DNA of 64,000 nucleotides, taken from NCBI GenBank assembly GCA_027490155.1, contig JAIXYP010000067.1:49841-113840 (forward strand), written 5' to 3'. Origin of the DNA: Cytophagaceae bacterium (GTDB lineage: Bacteria; Bacteroidota; Bacteroidia; Cytophagales; Flexibacteraceae). This document shows positions 9,301-17,966 of this stretch, one piece after another (the first letter of the stretch is position 1; every line of letters begins with the position of its first letter). The position numbers and the translations under genes are program-made. The notes under the pieces are model-generated. The model was not told where the DNA came from, did no database searches, and worked only from the letters and a program-made list of their open reading frames with translations.

Positions 9301-11293
9301 CATCAATCGCGACACCAGATGGCACCGCAAATTGTGCTGCGGTACCTGTACCATTAACGCTACCCTTCGTGGCATTGCCAGCAAAAGTCGAAACCAGTCC
9401 TAGAGGCGTTACCCTCCGGATGCGGTTATTACCAGGGTCGGCCACATAAACATTGCCACTTTGATCAATGGCCATACCACCAGGACCATCAAATTTGGCC
9501 GCAGTGCCACTTCCCTCTGCAAATCCGAAAACACTACCCGCTAGTGTAGAAACCTGACCAGCAGGGGTGATTTTACGAATGCGATGGTTGGTTACCTCGG
9601 ACACATATAGGTTTCCGGAGGCATCAACGGCTAGATTACCGGGGTTAGAAAACTGAGCGGCGCTTCCTGAACCATTCGCCGTTCCTTGTATACTTCCAGC
9701 AAAAGTACTAACCTGAGATAACATGGCTGGCCCAGTTAGTGTTACCGATCCGCCAGTGCATAAGGAAGTTGGGCCGCTTGCGGAAATTGTCGGAGTAGCT
9801 GGTGTTGCTACCGTCACCACAATAGGGGTAGAGGCGGCAGAGGTACAACCGTTGGCAATCGTACGCACAGTGTAGCTACCACTAGCTGTTGCTACAAGGT
9901 CGGCTGTGGTTGCGCCATTGCTCCAAAGGTATCCAGTGATTGTAACAGGTTGGGTGATCCTCCGAATCTTTTGATTGTTAGCATCTGCAACATAAACAGT
10001 ACCGCTTGCATCCACTGCTACACCTGTCGGGAAACTAAACTTAGCTCCAGATACAGGGCCATCTACGTATCCACGTGTTGAACCAGCCAAGGTGCTTACC
10101 AGTCCTGTTGGGCTGATTTTGCGGACTCTATCATAGTTTATCGCCTGGACAGTTTGAAAATTAAATTCAAAGAACGGATCGGCTACATACAAGTTACCTT
10201 CAGTATCCCGGGCAATACCTTGGATCTGATCAAACATAGCAGCTGTCCCTTGGCCATCTGCAATACCTTTAACTCCCCCGGCTACGGTACTAACCAGTCC
10301 TGTTGGGCTAATTTTCCTGATTCGCCAGTTTCCAAAATCGCTGACATATACGTTGCCAGCCGGATCTAGGCAGAGGTGTATAGGTGCCCTAAATTTGGCA
10401 GCTGCCCCTTGCCCATCCGCATAGCCGGATGTTGAACCAGCTAGCGTGCTTACCAATCCTGTTGGGCTGACAACCCGGATGCGAGAGTTAAGGAAATCAG
10501 CAACATAAACATTACCTGCAGCATCAACGGCCACACCGCTGGGGGAGTCAAACATGGCAGCTGCCCCTTGGCCATCAGCAAAACCTTGTGATGAGCCAGC
10601 TAAAGTAGTAACGAACCCTGTCGGGCTAATTTTGCGGATGCTATGATTGCCCCGATCTGCTACATACACATTTCCTGCAGCATCAACGGCCACACCTTTG
10701 GGTCCGGCAAACTTGGCTGCAGTTCCTTGACCATCTGCAAAACCTTCACTTGAGCCAGCAAAGGTGCTGACCATCCCTGTCGGGTCGATTTTGCGGATGA
10801 AACTATTGAGTTCATCAGCTACATAGACATTTCCTGCTGCGTCAACAGCGATTCCTTGAGGATTGTTAAACTGAGCGCTGGTTCCTAGTCCGTTAGCAAA
10901 CCCTTGTGCGGAGCCGGCATGGGTGCTTACAGTTGCAACAGTACTTTGGGCGGTGACGGACAATGTCACCGAGCCACCGGCACAGAACGTTGTTGGGCCG
11001 CTGGCGGTGATTGTGGGTGTGGTAGGCGGTGTACAAGTCGTAGAGGCATTCCGAACTGCAATTTTGGTTTGGTTTTGCCCACCAAAGCTGTTGAATTGTC
11101 CCCCTAAACAGATGGTATTGCTCGACCTGACCACGCACTTGTTGGGACCATCAGGATACCAAAAGGTATTGTCCATTGTCCAAGCCTGTGCGCTCAGAAT
11201 GGTTAATAGTAGCATGCTACACAGCAAGGTGGCATGGTACATAGTTTTCGTTTGGGCCTGATTCCAAGTCATGGCCTTCTTTATCCAGGTCAT
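6320..11293 (-). CDS. T9SS-sorted surface protein with NHL and Ig-like repeats
   Basis: 1,657 residues. The signal peptide ends near LLLTILSAQA; Met8 (11272) or Met18 (11242) could be the true start, since the n-region is long. NHL-type units (VYVADxxNxxIRKISPTG, ~56 residues each) fill about residues 122-445 and 522-842. Ig-like units sit around 445-518 and 842-1032. A beta-solenoid-like part starts near 1035 (NWSTGTVPT). About 1202-1405 carry ERYHSPSLATATGAW and NGWNLIANPFAGTIDWD, a module shared with two neighbours. The last ~80 residues (MAPNPALNSTTIQL to the Lys-Glu end) form a T9SS type A sorting domain, so export and surface anchoring are expected. No catalytic motif is visible; binding or adhesion is inferred. 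It is closely related to the gene at 1-5937. Confidence 0.9.
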   Translation of the reverse strand: MTWIKKAMTWNQAQTKTMYHATLLCSMLLLTILSAQAWTMDNTFWYPDGPNKCVVRSSNTICLGGQFNSFGGQNQTKIAVRNASTTCTPPTTPTITASGPTTFCAGGSVTLSVTAQSTVATVSTHAGSAQGFANGLGTSAQFNNPQGIAVDAAGNVYVADELNSFIRKIDPTGMVSTFAGSSEGFADGQGTAAKFAGPKGVAVDAAGNVYVADRGNHSIRKISPTGFVTTLAGSSQGFADGQGAAAMFDSPSGVAVDAAGNVYVADFLNSRIRVVSPTGLVSTLAGSTSGYADGQGAAAKFRAPIHLCLDPAGNVYVSDFGNWRIRKISPTGLVSTVAGGVKGIADGQGTAAMFDQIQGIARDTEGNLYVADPFFEFNFQTVQAINYDRVRKISPTGLVSTLAGSTRGYVDGPVSGAKFSFPTGVAVDASGTVYVADANNQKIRRITQPVTITGYLWSNGATTADLVATASGSYTVRTIANGCTSAASTPIVVTVATPATPTISASGPTSLCTGGSVTLTGPAMLSQVSTFAGSIQGTANGSGSAAQFSNPGNLAVDASGNLYVSEVTNHRIRKITPAGQVSTLAGSVFGFAEGSGTAAKFDGPGGMAIDQSGNVYVADPGNNRIRRVTPLGLVSTFAGNATKGSVNGTGTAAQFAVPSGVAIDASGNLYVTDFENHLIRKITPAGLVSTLAGSTQGTADGTGTGAQFSQPYGIAINMDGDLIVSDYGSHRLRKVTPTGVVTTIAGSSQGFSDGVGSAAKFNQVGGLTIDANNNIYLADKGNNRIRKITTSGLVSTFVGTTQGLTNGDETVAEFNGPTGVVVNQEGNLFVADFNNHLIRVVKSGYLWSTGATTQSINVIAGGSYTLRTIANGCTSAVSAATVVTVNTPPATPTISAGGPTTFCTGGSVTLTAPAGFTYLWSTTETSQSINVTAGGSYTVQTIASGCTSAVSAATIVTVNTPPSTPTITPSGPTTFTAGGSVTLTAPAGFSYLWSTNETSQSINVTTGGSYTVRTIASGCTSAVSATTVVTVNAAANGFVFTGTGDWSSAANWSTGTVPTDTDSATIASGAVLNLNADQTVRSLTILPGATLNFRNDNQLKVTDVFDNQGTVTSVPGQLNALFIGQGGTSRIGLIKGNPLTLNSIVLRGHAKTETNLTLYHSLGLQGFTFNANGKRITLKSTANGTASLVLACGNLLDGQDFVVERYHSPSLATATGAWIWVGAQTTGQNVNVWAQNNPYAAATYTNLNVATGASLYEYDPNYPLSGANGYKKLSGPTIAAPIGQGYRVWFRTPEFFGTGAATWRTNGAPLITTHTWTLKYCAGSNCAGGGNASENGWNLIANPFAGTIDWDASNGWVRSDIFNATYIANSKAANTSTYINGVGVNGGSRYIPSGQGFMVWASSSNPVLIASVAVISSDVQSFTRAAALSDVLKVNIRSSNQQADQIAIRWDNLATTGLDRKLEAPKMNNPMGVNLAFVNNSGATSTPMAILAEPQPTVTTAYPLALTAPSAGIYTITFEGLSSLSNPHWSLYLLDNQTNITTQVTDAATYSFSAVQGANNGRFSVVLNPNSVTGLGSAVQNLILMAPNPALNSTTIQLAKPTEQATTFSLTNAVGQVVMTATMPVNSTEVSLDLSNLAKGVYMVQAPGFGVTKLVKE

Positions 11294-11368
11294 TGATTTT
11301 CGATGAGTATTGGGTGAAGAGAAAGGACTTTTCGCCTTGATCGCAATTTGGCGCGATATTCAGCTTGA

Positions 11369-11376
11369 CAAAACTA
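11369..11376 (-). promoter_or_regulatory. Candidate -7 element for the gene at 6320-11293
   Basis: Reads TAGTTTTG on the minus strand and matches the Bacteroidota TAnnTTTG consensus. It would give a leader of about 70 nt. No TTG is found at the expected -33 spacing. Confidence 0.4.
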
Positions 11377-11544
11377 GGGGATAGTTCGAGGTATTAGTAA
11401 CCTAAATACGAAAAGTATCTTACACGGCTTAGTTTTGGACCGACTATGATCATCATGCAAACTAGGCCAACAGTGGTAGGTGATTTGGTTGGGTCCGGAG
11501 TAAAACTTGACATTGCCAACATCCGAACCAAACACCTGTATCCG

Positions 11545-11552
11545 TAGTTTTG
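11545..11552 (+). promoter_or_regulatory. Candidate -7 element abutting the DUF3050 start
   Basis: TAGTTTTG matches TAnnTTTG exactly and ends 5 nt before the ATG at 11558. Transcription would therefore begin almost at the start codon. No TTG at suitable -33 spacing, so chance is possible. Confidence 0.4.
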
Positions 11553-11557
11553 CCTTT

Positions 11558-12331
11558 ATGACTCTCTCAGACCAATTTTTGGCCAACATCGAGGCCAAAG
11601 CATCAGCCCTTAGCCAGCATCCAGTTTACGCGCTACTTAGCCACCCAGATGCCATCCCGACATTTATGGAGCATCATGTATATGCCGTTTGGGATTTTAT
11701 GAGCCTCGTAAAGTCTTTACAACAGGATCTGACCTGTGTGCAGCTGCCTTGGCGACCTGTTGGCAGTGCCAATACGCGCTTCCTGATTAATGAGATTGTC
11801 TTGGGTGAGGAGTCCGATGTTGATGAGTTTGACAAGCGCATCAGCCATTTCGAGCTATACCTCAAAGCCATGGACCAGGCCAAGGCCGATACCACTGCTA
11901 TTACCAAGGTGCTTGACGGCTTAGGTGCTGGGCTGCCTGTTGCAGAAAGCCTCCAACTAAGCGGAGGGCCTGCTGGAGCAGTGTCATTTTCGGACCATAC
12001 CTTCCGCGTTATTGCTGATGAACCTGTTGGCGTTCGTGCTGCCGTGTTTGCCTTTGGTCGGGAGGACCTGATCCCGAAGATGTTCCTGTCGATGATCCAG
12101 AGCATGTCCAGCGAAGAACAAGCCCGCCTATCGACGTTCAAGTACTACCTAGAGCGCCACATCGAAGTCGATGGCGGCCATCATAGCCACTTGGCTTGGG
12201 AAATGACCCAAGAGCTATTGGGTGACGATGAGACCATGTGGGCACGTGCTGCTACCATTGTTGGCGAAAGCCTAGAGGCCCGCACCAAGTTGTGGGACTC
12301 AGTGGCAGAGGCGTTGGGTGTAGGTGTTTAG
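11558..12331 (+). CDS. DUF3050 family protein (haem-oxygenase-like fold)
   Basis: 257 residues from the ATG at 11558. A longer frame opens upstream at 11507, but those 17 residues are not family-like, and a promoter element sits just before 11558. The DUF3050 signatures are clear: EHHVYAVWDFMSLVKSLQ (His39, His40), NEIVLGEESD (residues 78-88), and near the C-terminus ERHIEVDGGHH (199-209). DUF3050 belongs to the haem-oxygenase-like superfamily, in which conserved Glu/His/Asp residues often bind a di-metal centre. A metal-dependent oxidase role is inferred from the superfamily; no substrate is known to me. It is a single-gene unit, divergent from the surface-protein gene at 6320-11293. Confidence 0.88.
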   Translation: MTLSDQFLANIEAKASALSQHPVYALLSHPDAIPTFMEHHVYAVWDFMSLVKSLQQDLTCVQLPWRPVGSANTRFLINEIVLGEESDVDEFDKRISHFELYLKAMDQAKADTTAITKVLDGLGAGLPVAESLQLSGGPAGAVSFSDHTFRVIADEPVGVRAAVFAFGREDLIPKMFLSMIQSMSSEEQARLSTFKYYLERHIEVDGGHHSHLAWEMTQELLGDDETMWARAATIVGESLEARTKLWDSVAEALGVGV

Positions 12332-12480
12332 TATTAGTTGGCTAATCTCCGAATTGGTCAATTCAATTTGATGTAGGCACCCATAATAGTTTTTTGTATC
12401 TCCCAAACAATAACCTCGGTTTCATAGGAGACATTATTTCTTTTTCGACTATACCCTCAGCTTCTTATCCCCCAAACAAA

Positions 12481-12509
12481 ACAGCCCCTCACAAATTGCG
12501 AGGGGCTGT
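12481..12509 (-). terminator. Terminator of the gene at 12569-17581
   Basis: Perfect 10-bp stem (12481-12490 with 12500-12509). On the minus strand it is followed by TTTTGTTTG, a typical intrinsic terminator about 60 nt past the stop codon. It may also stop readthrough from the converging DUF3050 gene. Confidence 0.8.
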
Positions 12510-12568
12510 CGGTGGTACTTCTGAATAGGGTTTCAACACATTATCCTGATTGATAAATGGGTTGGGAA

Positions 12569-15500
12569 TTATTCGATGACTAAGCGTTGGGTACTCATGC
12601 CCTCAACCTGTACGAAGTAGATCCCTGTACGGAGGCTTTGGGTGCTGATAGCTTGGTCAGACCAGGTGCCAGCCATTACGCTTTGGCCCAAGGCATTAAC
12701 AATATTGTAGCGTGTACCGGCCAACACACCAGAAAGGGTTACTTTGTCAGTAGCTGGGTTCGGATAGAGGCTAAAGGCGCGACCAATGTTGTTGGCTAGG
12801 CCAGTAACTTGGTTGTTGACAACGATAGCATACTGATGTCCCGCTAGGATGGTGACAACAGCTCCTTCGCTGATTGGGCTAGTCTGACCATTGGTTTGAT
12901 CTAGGAGGTCAAGGCTGATGCCAGCATCAAAGCTCTGTAGGCCGCTGAAGATGATTGAAGCACCTACACCAACCAAACGCAGCGGAATGATGGCAGAGGC
13001 AGTTGGCATAGGCCGTGCGTCGATCATCAAGTTTTTGCCATCGATGGTGGTGGTAGCAATATCCACACCGTTGTCGCTGCGCATATTGACGGCATCAAAC
13101 TGATCATCTAGGAGGTCAGTAGCACCGGCAAGTAGGCGTAGTGCAGCTTCATCAGCTTTGTTGTTGGCACCGACAAGCTTCATCTTGAGGACGTTGCTGA
13201 TGGCACCTTGGCGCAGGAAGCTAGCAGTGGCAGTTGTCTTAACGTTTTCGGTCGCGATCATCTGCGGATTAGCAGCAGTTGCACGGATGAAAAACGCTTG
13301 AGACGACGGGATCACAGAGGTGCCACCATTGACACCAACACCGCCAACATAAGAGGCAAAGTTGCCATCGCTCCAGTTAAAGACATAGATCGCATTAGCG
13401 ACATTTAGTCTGATCCAGTCGGCAGCATCCCAGTCGATATTAGACGGATATGGGTTGCCCACCAAGTTCCAGCCATTGTCAGTTGCACCACCAAGATCAG
13501 AGGTGTAAGCACAGCCAGAAGCGCAATACTTCAGGTTACGGAACGTAAAGTCACCAACTTGAGGTGTGCCACGGCTAAACATGGTAGAAGAACCATTGTT
13601 GAGGAAGCTGTTCCAGAACCAGACACGTGCACCAACACCAGGTCCGATTATCTGAGCTGGCGAAGTTGGCTTAACGAAACCACGATTGGTACGGACAGAT
13701 GTGCTAAGCGCATCATATAGCCAGAGCGATGAATTGACAGAGTCAATATTAGGATCGTAGGTCGCCCAGTTGTAGTTGTTGGCATAAGACCATGTGCTGA
13801 CAGGTGCGTTTACTGTAGGTGCTGTTACATAGAACCAAGCACCGTTAGGTCCGCCTTTGCTAGGGTCGAGGTAACGCTCAGTATAGAAGTTAACTGCACG
13901 CGAAAGGCTCGCACCAACACCCATCGGGGCTAGACGGGCAGTCCCGCTGCTGTTTGACTTCAGTTTAACGACGTAATCTGACAGATCAAATTGGCCTTGC
14001 TTGACATTTAGCTCATTCCAGATATTGATCGGACTTAGCAGACGTGTCCTTGTAGGACCATCTAGTGTAAAGGTCCCGATAGAAGGTACGCCTCCTATGG
14101 TAGTTGTGCTCGGCATGGTTAGCTTGATCTCGCCAGTACCTGCAATGGTACCCATATTGCTGATTTTGCTATTGATTGCAAGCACGCCTGTGTTACCAAT
14201 ACTCAAGCTGGCACCAGCGCTAATCTTGACACCTGCGACGTTAACGGCGTGGTTGAGCAAAGGGCTGTTTGGCACAGATGCACCAACAAAAATGGTGTCA
14301 TTGCTGCCAGGGACTTTATGTTTGAACCAGTTGTTAGCATTTGCGAAATCACTGCTCTCGACACCTACCCAATTGTTAGCAGGTGGGGTGAAACCAGGGC
14401 CATAGAGGCTATCCATGTGCATCGTGATTGGAGCGAAGGTGTTAGCGTTGAACAAGATCGCAAGCTCGTTGACGGAGGCAGCAGTGGTTACTCCGTCTGG
14501 GGTATTGACCCAATCCAGGACGACAGTTTCCCACTCGTTGGTTTTGGTAGTGGCACCAGTGAACTCGCCGTAACGGCCGTTCGGATAGCCGAACTTAGAC
14601 CGGACACTATCCTGAAGTGTGAACTGGATACGAGTACCAGCAGCAGGGCTATAAACCTTGATGCGGAACTTGCGGATATTGGCACGGTAGTCAGCTAGGT
14701 TGCTGAGTGGCGCATCCCATTTGAACAACAAGACATCATACTGATTGCCGCTCCGGATGTATCGTCCTACGTTATCAGAGTTGGTCGGTGCTGACATATC
14801 TGGGTTAGCTACTTTGCTGAAGTTACCATCAGCTAGTTTGGTTGCAAGCCAGTCAATCGTGTTGAAGTTAGACCACAAGAACTCGTTCGTGATCGGGGCA
14901 GCTGGCACATTAAGGGCGGCGCCTTTAAGATCATCGAAGGTATAGGTGGCGTTCGTGAACGAGTTGTTGTTGAACGAAAAGACCATTTGGTCTAGGTTGC
15001 CACCTGGGGTGCCGGGTGCAGGTTGGTTGTCAAAGTTGAAGACAAGGGTTTCCCATGCATTCGTAACTGTAGTTACTGCACGATAGACACTATGTCGACC
15101 TGTAGGATAACCACCTAAAGCCAATGATGCATTCTGGAACGTGAGGTCAATATTGGTACCGACTGGGGCAGTGGTATAGACCTTCATGCTGAATTTTTTG
15201 TTACCAATAACGTAGTCATTGATGCCGATGACAGGCCCTTTGAGGTTCGCAACGATGACGTCATACTGCACACCGCCGTTCCGGACATAACCTCCGACGT
15301 GGCTGCTGCTGTTGTTGGCATCTGCAAATGGGTTAGCCATTGGCTGGGTGAAGCTACCGGTCACGATGCTGTAGTTCAGCAACCGATTGGTTTCAAAATC
15401 CTCCATCACATTTTCACCGATCACGACGTTAGGCACAAATGTTGGCCCATAAATCGCTTCCATCATGACAGTAACAGGGCTGAATGTATTTGAGTTGAAC

Positions 15501-17581
15501 AAGATAACCAACTCATTTACATTAACACTAGCTACTGATCCATCAGGGGTGTTGACATAGTCAAGCACAACGGTTTCCCACTGGTTGTTGGTGGTCGTTA
15601 CGCCTGTAAACTCGGCAAAACGGCCGTTTGGATAGCCAAGTTTAGCGGCCACTGTATCCTGAAGTGTGAACTGGATACGGGTGCCAACAGCAGGGCTGTA
15701 AACCTTAACACTGAACTTGCGGTTGTTGGCACGGTAGTCGGCCAAGTTGCTAAGTGGGGCATCCCACTTATAGCGCAGCACGTCATACTGAGCTCCACTC
15801 CGGATGTAGCGAGCAACACTATCAGCACTGCTACCACCACCTTGGGCGAAGTTGAAGATCTTGCTAATTGACCCATCTGCACCACGGAATTTAAGTCTGT
15901 CAACAGTGTTGAAGTTGGTCCAGAGATAATCTTGGGTCAGTGGCAGAGTTGATGCCACTAGGCCTGGGCCAGCTAGGTCATCAAAATAGTAGGTGTCGTT
16001 GTTGAGGCTGTTGTTGTCAAAGCTCAGGACTAGCTGATCAAGTTGCTGGCTCGGCACGGCTGTCGATGGTTGGTTGACAAACGTAAACACAAGTGTTTCC
16101 CATGCATTTGTTACAGTGGTAACGGCACGATAGACACTATGGCGACCAACAGGATAGGCATATTTAGCCAAAGCCGAGTTCTGGACAGTAAGCTCAACCG
16201 GAGTGCCGACAGGGGCAGTTGTATAAAGCTTCATGCTGAACTGTTTGTAGCCAGAAACATAGTCAGCTACCGAATTGACTACACCACTGAGGTTACCGAC
16301 AAGTTTATCGTTCAGGGTACTACCATTCCGGATGTAGCGACCAACAGTTGTGCTTGGGTTGCCAGCGTTAATGGCTGGGTTACTGAAGCCGACTGACAAG
16401 CTGCCAGACATGCTGTTATAGCTAATCAAGCGGGTGCCTTCAAAGTTGTCAATCATGTTCTGGCCAACACGTACTGGCGGGGTGAATGACGGACCGTAAA
16501 GCGAGTCCATAAAGACGGTAGTAGAGCTGAAGTTACCTGCATTGAACAGGATGGCCAACTCGTTGACGTTAGCATCGGCTACTGAGCCATCTGGTGTATA
16601 GACCCAGTTCAAGACAACAGTTTCCCATTGGTTGGCAGTGGTGGTTACGCCAGTAAACTCACCAAAACGACCTGTTGGGTAGTTGGCTTTTGCGGCTGTG
16701 CTGTCTTGTAAGGTGAACTGGACACGGGTACCAACAGCAGGGCTGTAAACCTTGACGCTGAATTTGCGGGTATTGGCACGGTAGTCCGACAGGTTGTTAA
16801 GTGGGGCGTTCCAACGGAAGGCTACCAAGTCATACTGGGTTGTGCTCCGGATATACTTGCCGACGGTGTCAGACAAGGTTGGCACGGTGGTATTTGGGTT
16901 GGCAGCTCTGCTGAACCGACCATCCCCACGCCAGTACTGGAGGTTCTGGACGGTGTTGAAGTTGGACCACAAGAAGTCCTTGGTGATCGCAACGGGAGGG
17001 GCAGACAAGGATGGCCCAGCCAAATCATCAAACAGATAATTATACCCTGTGAAGGAGTTTGCATTGAACGAAATGATCAACTGATCAAGATTGGTCGTTG
17101 CAGTGCCAGGTGCTGGCTGGAAAGCGAAGTTGAATACCAAGGTTTCCCACGCACCTGTCGTTGTTGTAATGGCACTATAGACGCTATGACGCCCGTTCGG
17201 GTAGCCTGTTGACGAGATAGCAGCATTCTGGACAGTGAGCTCTACATTGGTGCCGATAGGGGCATTGGTGAAGACCTTCATGCTGAACTTTTTAGTGCCA
17301 GCCATGTAGTCTGCCACGCCCTGCACTGGGCCCGATAGATCGCAGACGACGACGTCAAACTGGATACCAGAATTCCGTACATATTGACCAACGTGTGAGC
17401 TGGTATTGATCCCACCCGATTGTGGGTTGGCAAGTGGCTCGGTTAGTGTGCCACCCCTGTACCCATACGTTATTCGTCTGGTTGACTCGAAGTCCTCGAT
17501 GAGATTCTCACCAACGACTTGTGCTGAAGCCCAATGGGACATCAGCAGTACGCTGCATAGAAGCAGTAAAAGCTTTTTCAT
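12569..17581 (-). CDS. T9SS-sorted surface protein with three ~349-residue tandem repeats
   Basis: 1,670 residues from the ATG at 17581, chosen because it begins a clean signal peptide (MKKLLLLLCSVLLMSHWASA); an upstream open stretch of 47 codons lacks that. Residues ~22-1068 are three tandem repeats starting at VVGENLIEDFE, VGQNMIDNFE and VIGENVMEDFE. Each has two ~175-residue related halves with jelly-roll-like phrases (DYRANTRKFSVKVYSP, NQWETVVLNW, VNELAILFN). They resemble galactose-binding-like carbohydrate-binding modules; this is inferred from pattern only. Residues ~1070-1590 hold a beta-solenoid-like part and a module (ERYLDPSKGG, NGWNLVGNPYPSNIDWD) shared with two neighbours. The C-terminal ~75 residues (SLYPNPATDKVTLSG) are a T9SS type A sorting domain. 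No enzyme domain is seen. Confidence 0.9.
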   Translation of the reverse strand: MKKLLLLLCSVLLMSHWASAQVVGENLIEDFESTRRITYGYRGGTLTEPLANPQSGGINTSSHVGQYVRNSGIQFDVVVCDLSGPVQGVADYMAGTKKFSMKVFTNAPIGTNVELTVQNAAISSTGYPNGRHSVYSAITTTTGAWETLVFNFAFQPAPGTATTNLDQLIISFNANSFTGYNYLFDDLAGPSLSAPPVAITKDFLWSNFNTVQNLQYWRGDGRFSRAANPNTTVPTLSDTVGKYIRSTTQYDLVAFRWNAPLNNLSDYRANTRKFSVKVYSPAVGTRVQFTLQDSTAAKANYPTGRFGEFTGVTTTANQWETVVLNWVYTPDGSVADANVNELAILFNAGNFSSTTVFMDSLYGPSFTPPVRVGQNMIDNFEGTRLISYNSMSGSLSVGFSNPAINAGNPSTTVGRYIRNGSTLNDKLVGNLSGVVNSVADYVSGYKQFSMKLYTTAPVGTPVELTVQNSALAKYAYPVGRHSVYRAVTTVTNAWETLVFTFVNQPSTAVPSQQLDQLVLSFDNNSLNNDTYYFDDLAGPGLVASTLPLTQDYLWTNFNTVDRLKFRGADGSISKIFNFAQGGGSSADSVARYIRSGAQYDVLRYKWDAPLSNLADYRANNRKFSVKVYSPAVGTRIQFTLQDTVAAKLGYPNGRFAEFTGVTTTNNQWETVVLDYVNTPDGSVASVNVNELVILFNSNTFSPVTVMMEAIYGPTFVPNVVIGENVMEDFETNRLLNYSIVTGSFTQPMANPFADANNSSSHVGGYVRNGGVQYDVIVANLKGPVIGINDYVIGNKKFSMKVYTTAPVGTNIDLTFQNASLALGGYPTGRHSVYRAVTTVTNAWETLVFNFDNQPAPGTPGGNLDQMVFSFNNNSFTNATYTFDDLKGAALNVPAAPITNEFLWSNFNTIDWLATKLADGNFSKVANPDMSAPTNSDNVGRYIRSGNQYDVLLFKWDAPLSNLADYRANIRKFRIKVYSPAAGTRIQFTLQDSVRSKFGYPNGRYGEFTGATTKTNEWETVVLDWVNTPDGVTTAASVNELAILFNANTFAPITMHMDSLYGPGFTPPANNWVGVESSDFANANNWFKHKVPGSNDTIFVGASVPNSPLLNHAVNVAGVKISAGASLSIGNTGVLAINSKISNMGTIAGTGEIKLTMPSTTTIGGVPSIGTFTLDGPTRTRLLSPINIWNELNVKQGQFDLSDYVVKLKSNSSGTARLAPMGVGASLSRAVNFYTERYLDPSKGGPNGAWFYVTAPTVNAPVSTWSYANNYNWATYDPNIDSVNSSLWLYDALSTSVRTNRGFVKPTSPAQIIGPGVGARVWFWNSFLNNGSSTMFSRGTPQVGDFTFRNLKYCASGCAYTSDLGGATDNGWNLVGNPYPSNIDWDAADWIRLNVANAIYVFNWSDGNFASYVGGVGVNGGTSVIPSSQAFFIRATAANPQMIATENVKTTATASFLRQGAISNVLKMKLVGANNKADEAALRLLAGATDLLDDQFDAVNMRSDNGVDIATTTIDGKNLMIDARPMPTASAIIPLRLVGVGASIIFSGLQSFDAGISLDLLDQTNGQTSPISEGAVVTILAGHQYAIVVNNQVTGLANNIGRAFSLYPNPATDKVTLSGVLAGTRYNIVNALGQSVMAGTWSDQAISTQSLRTGIYFVQVEGMSTQRLVIE
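14377..17517 (-). repeat. Three tandem ~1,047-bp coding repeats
   Basis: Unit starts lie at about 17517, 16473 and 15426, and the last unit ends near 14380, so the period is 1,044-1,047 bp. Conservation over such long units suggests fairly recent duplication or ongoing homogenisation. Each unit itself is an old duplication of two ~175-residue halves. Confidence 0.85.
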
Positions 17582-17966
17582 AAGGGATTTTGGTTGGTTG
17601 GGTATTGCAGGATCGCCAAAATGGGCTCGCCTGTGTAGAGGAGCGCATCTGTGGCGCCAACTAATCAGCCCAATCCGAAAAAATTTTGCCTGCGCTGGTC
17701 CTGACAGAATCTTGATTGGCATTGTCAGCTATTATACCGCCGACACAACATTAAATTTGGATTAAGCAGACTCCATCAATCTCTAGGTATCATCGACTAA
17801 TCCTGACTAGCTATGGTCTAATCATCCGGCTTGCCTGCCAGCTTGCATGACAATGCGATGGGTTTTTCTGGTGTCTTTTTTGTCCGCCGTCAGCATTAAC
17901 TACCTAATAACAGTACCTAATCATGATTTGAGCTACCTTGTCGGCCTAACCAATACCACCAAAAGG
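17582..17966. other. Divergent intergenic region
   Basis: Separates the surface-protein gene (start 17581, minus) from the DUF4139 gene (start 17967, plus). It must hold both promoters, but no exact TAnnTTTG element is seen on either strand. Open frames crossing it are short upstream extensions without family similarity. Confidence 0.5.
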
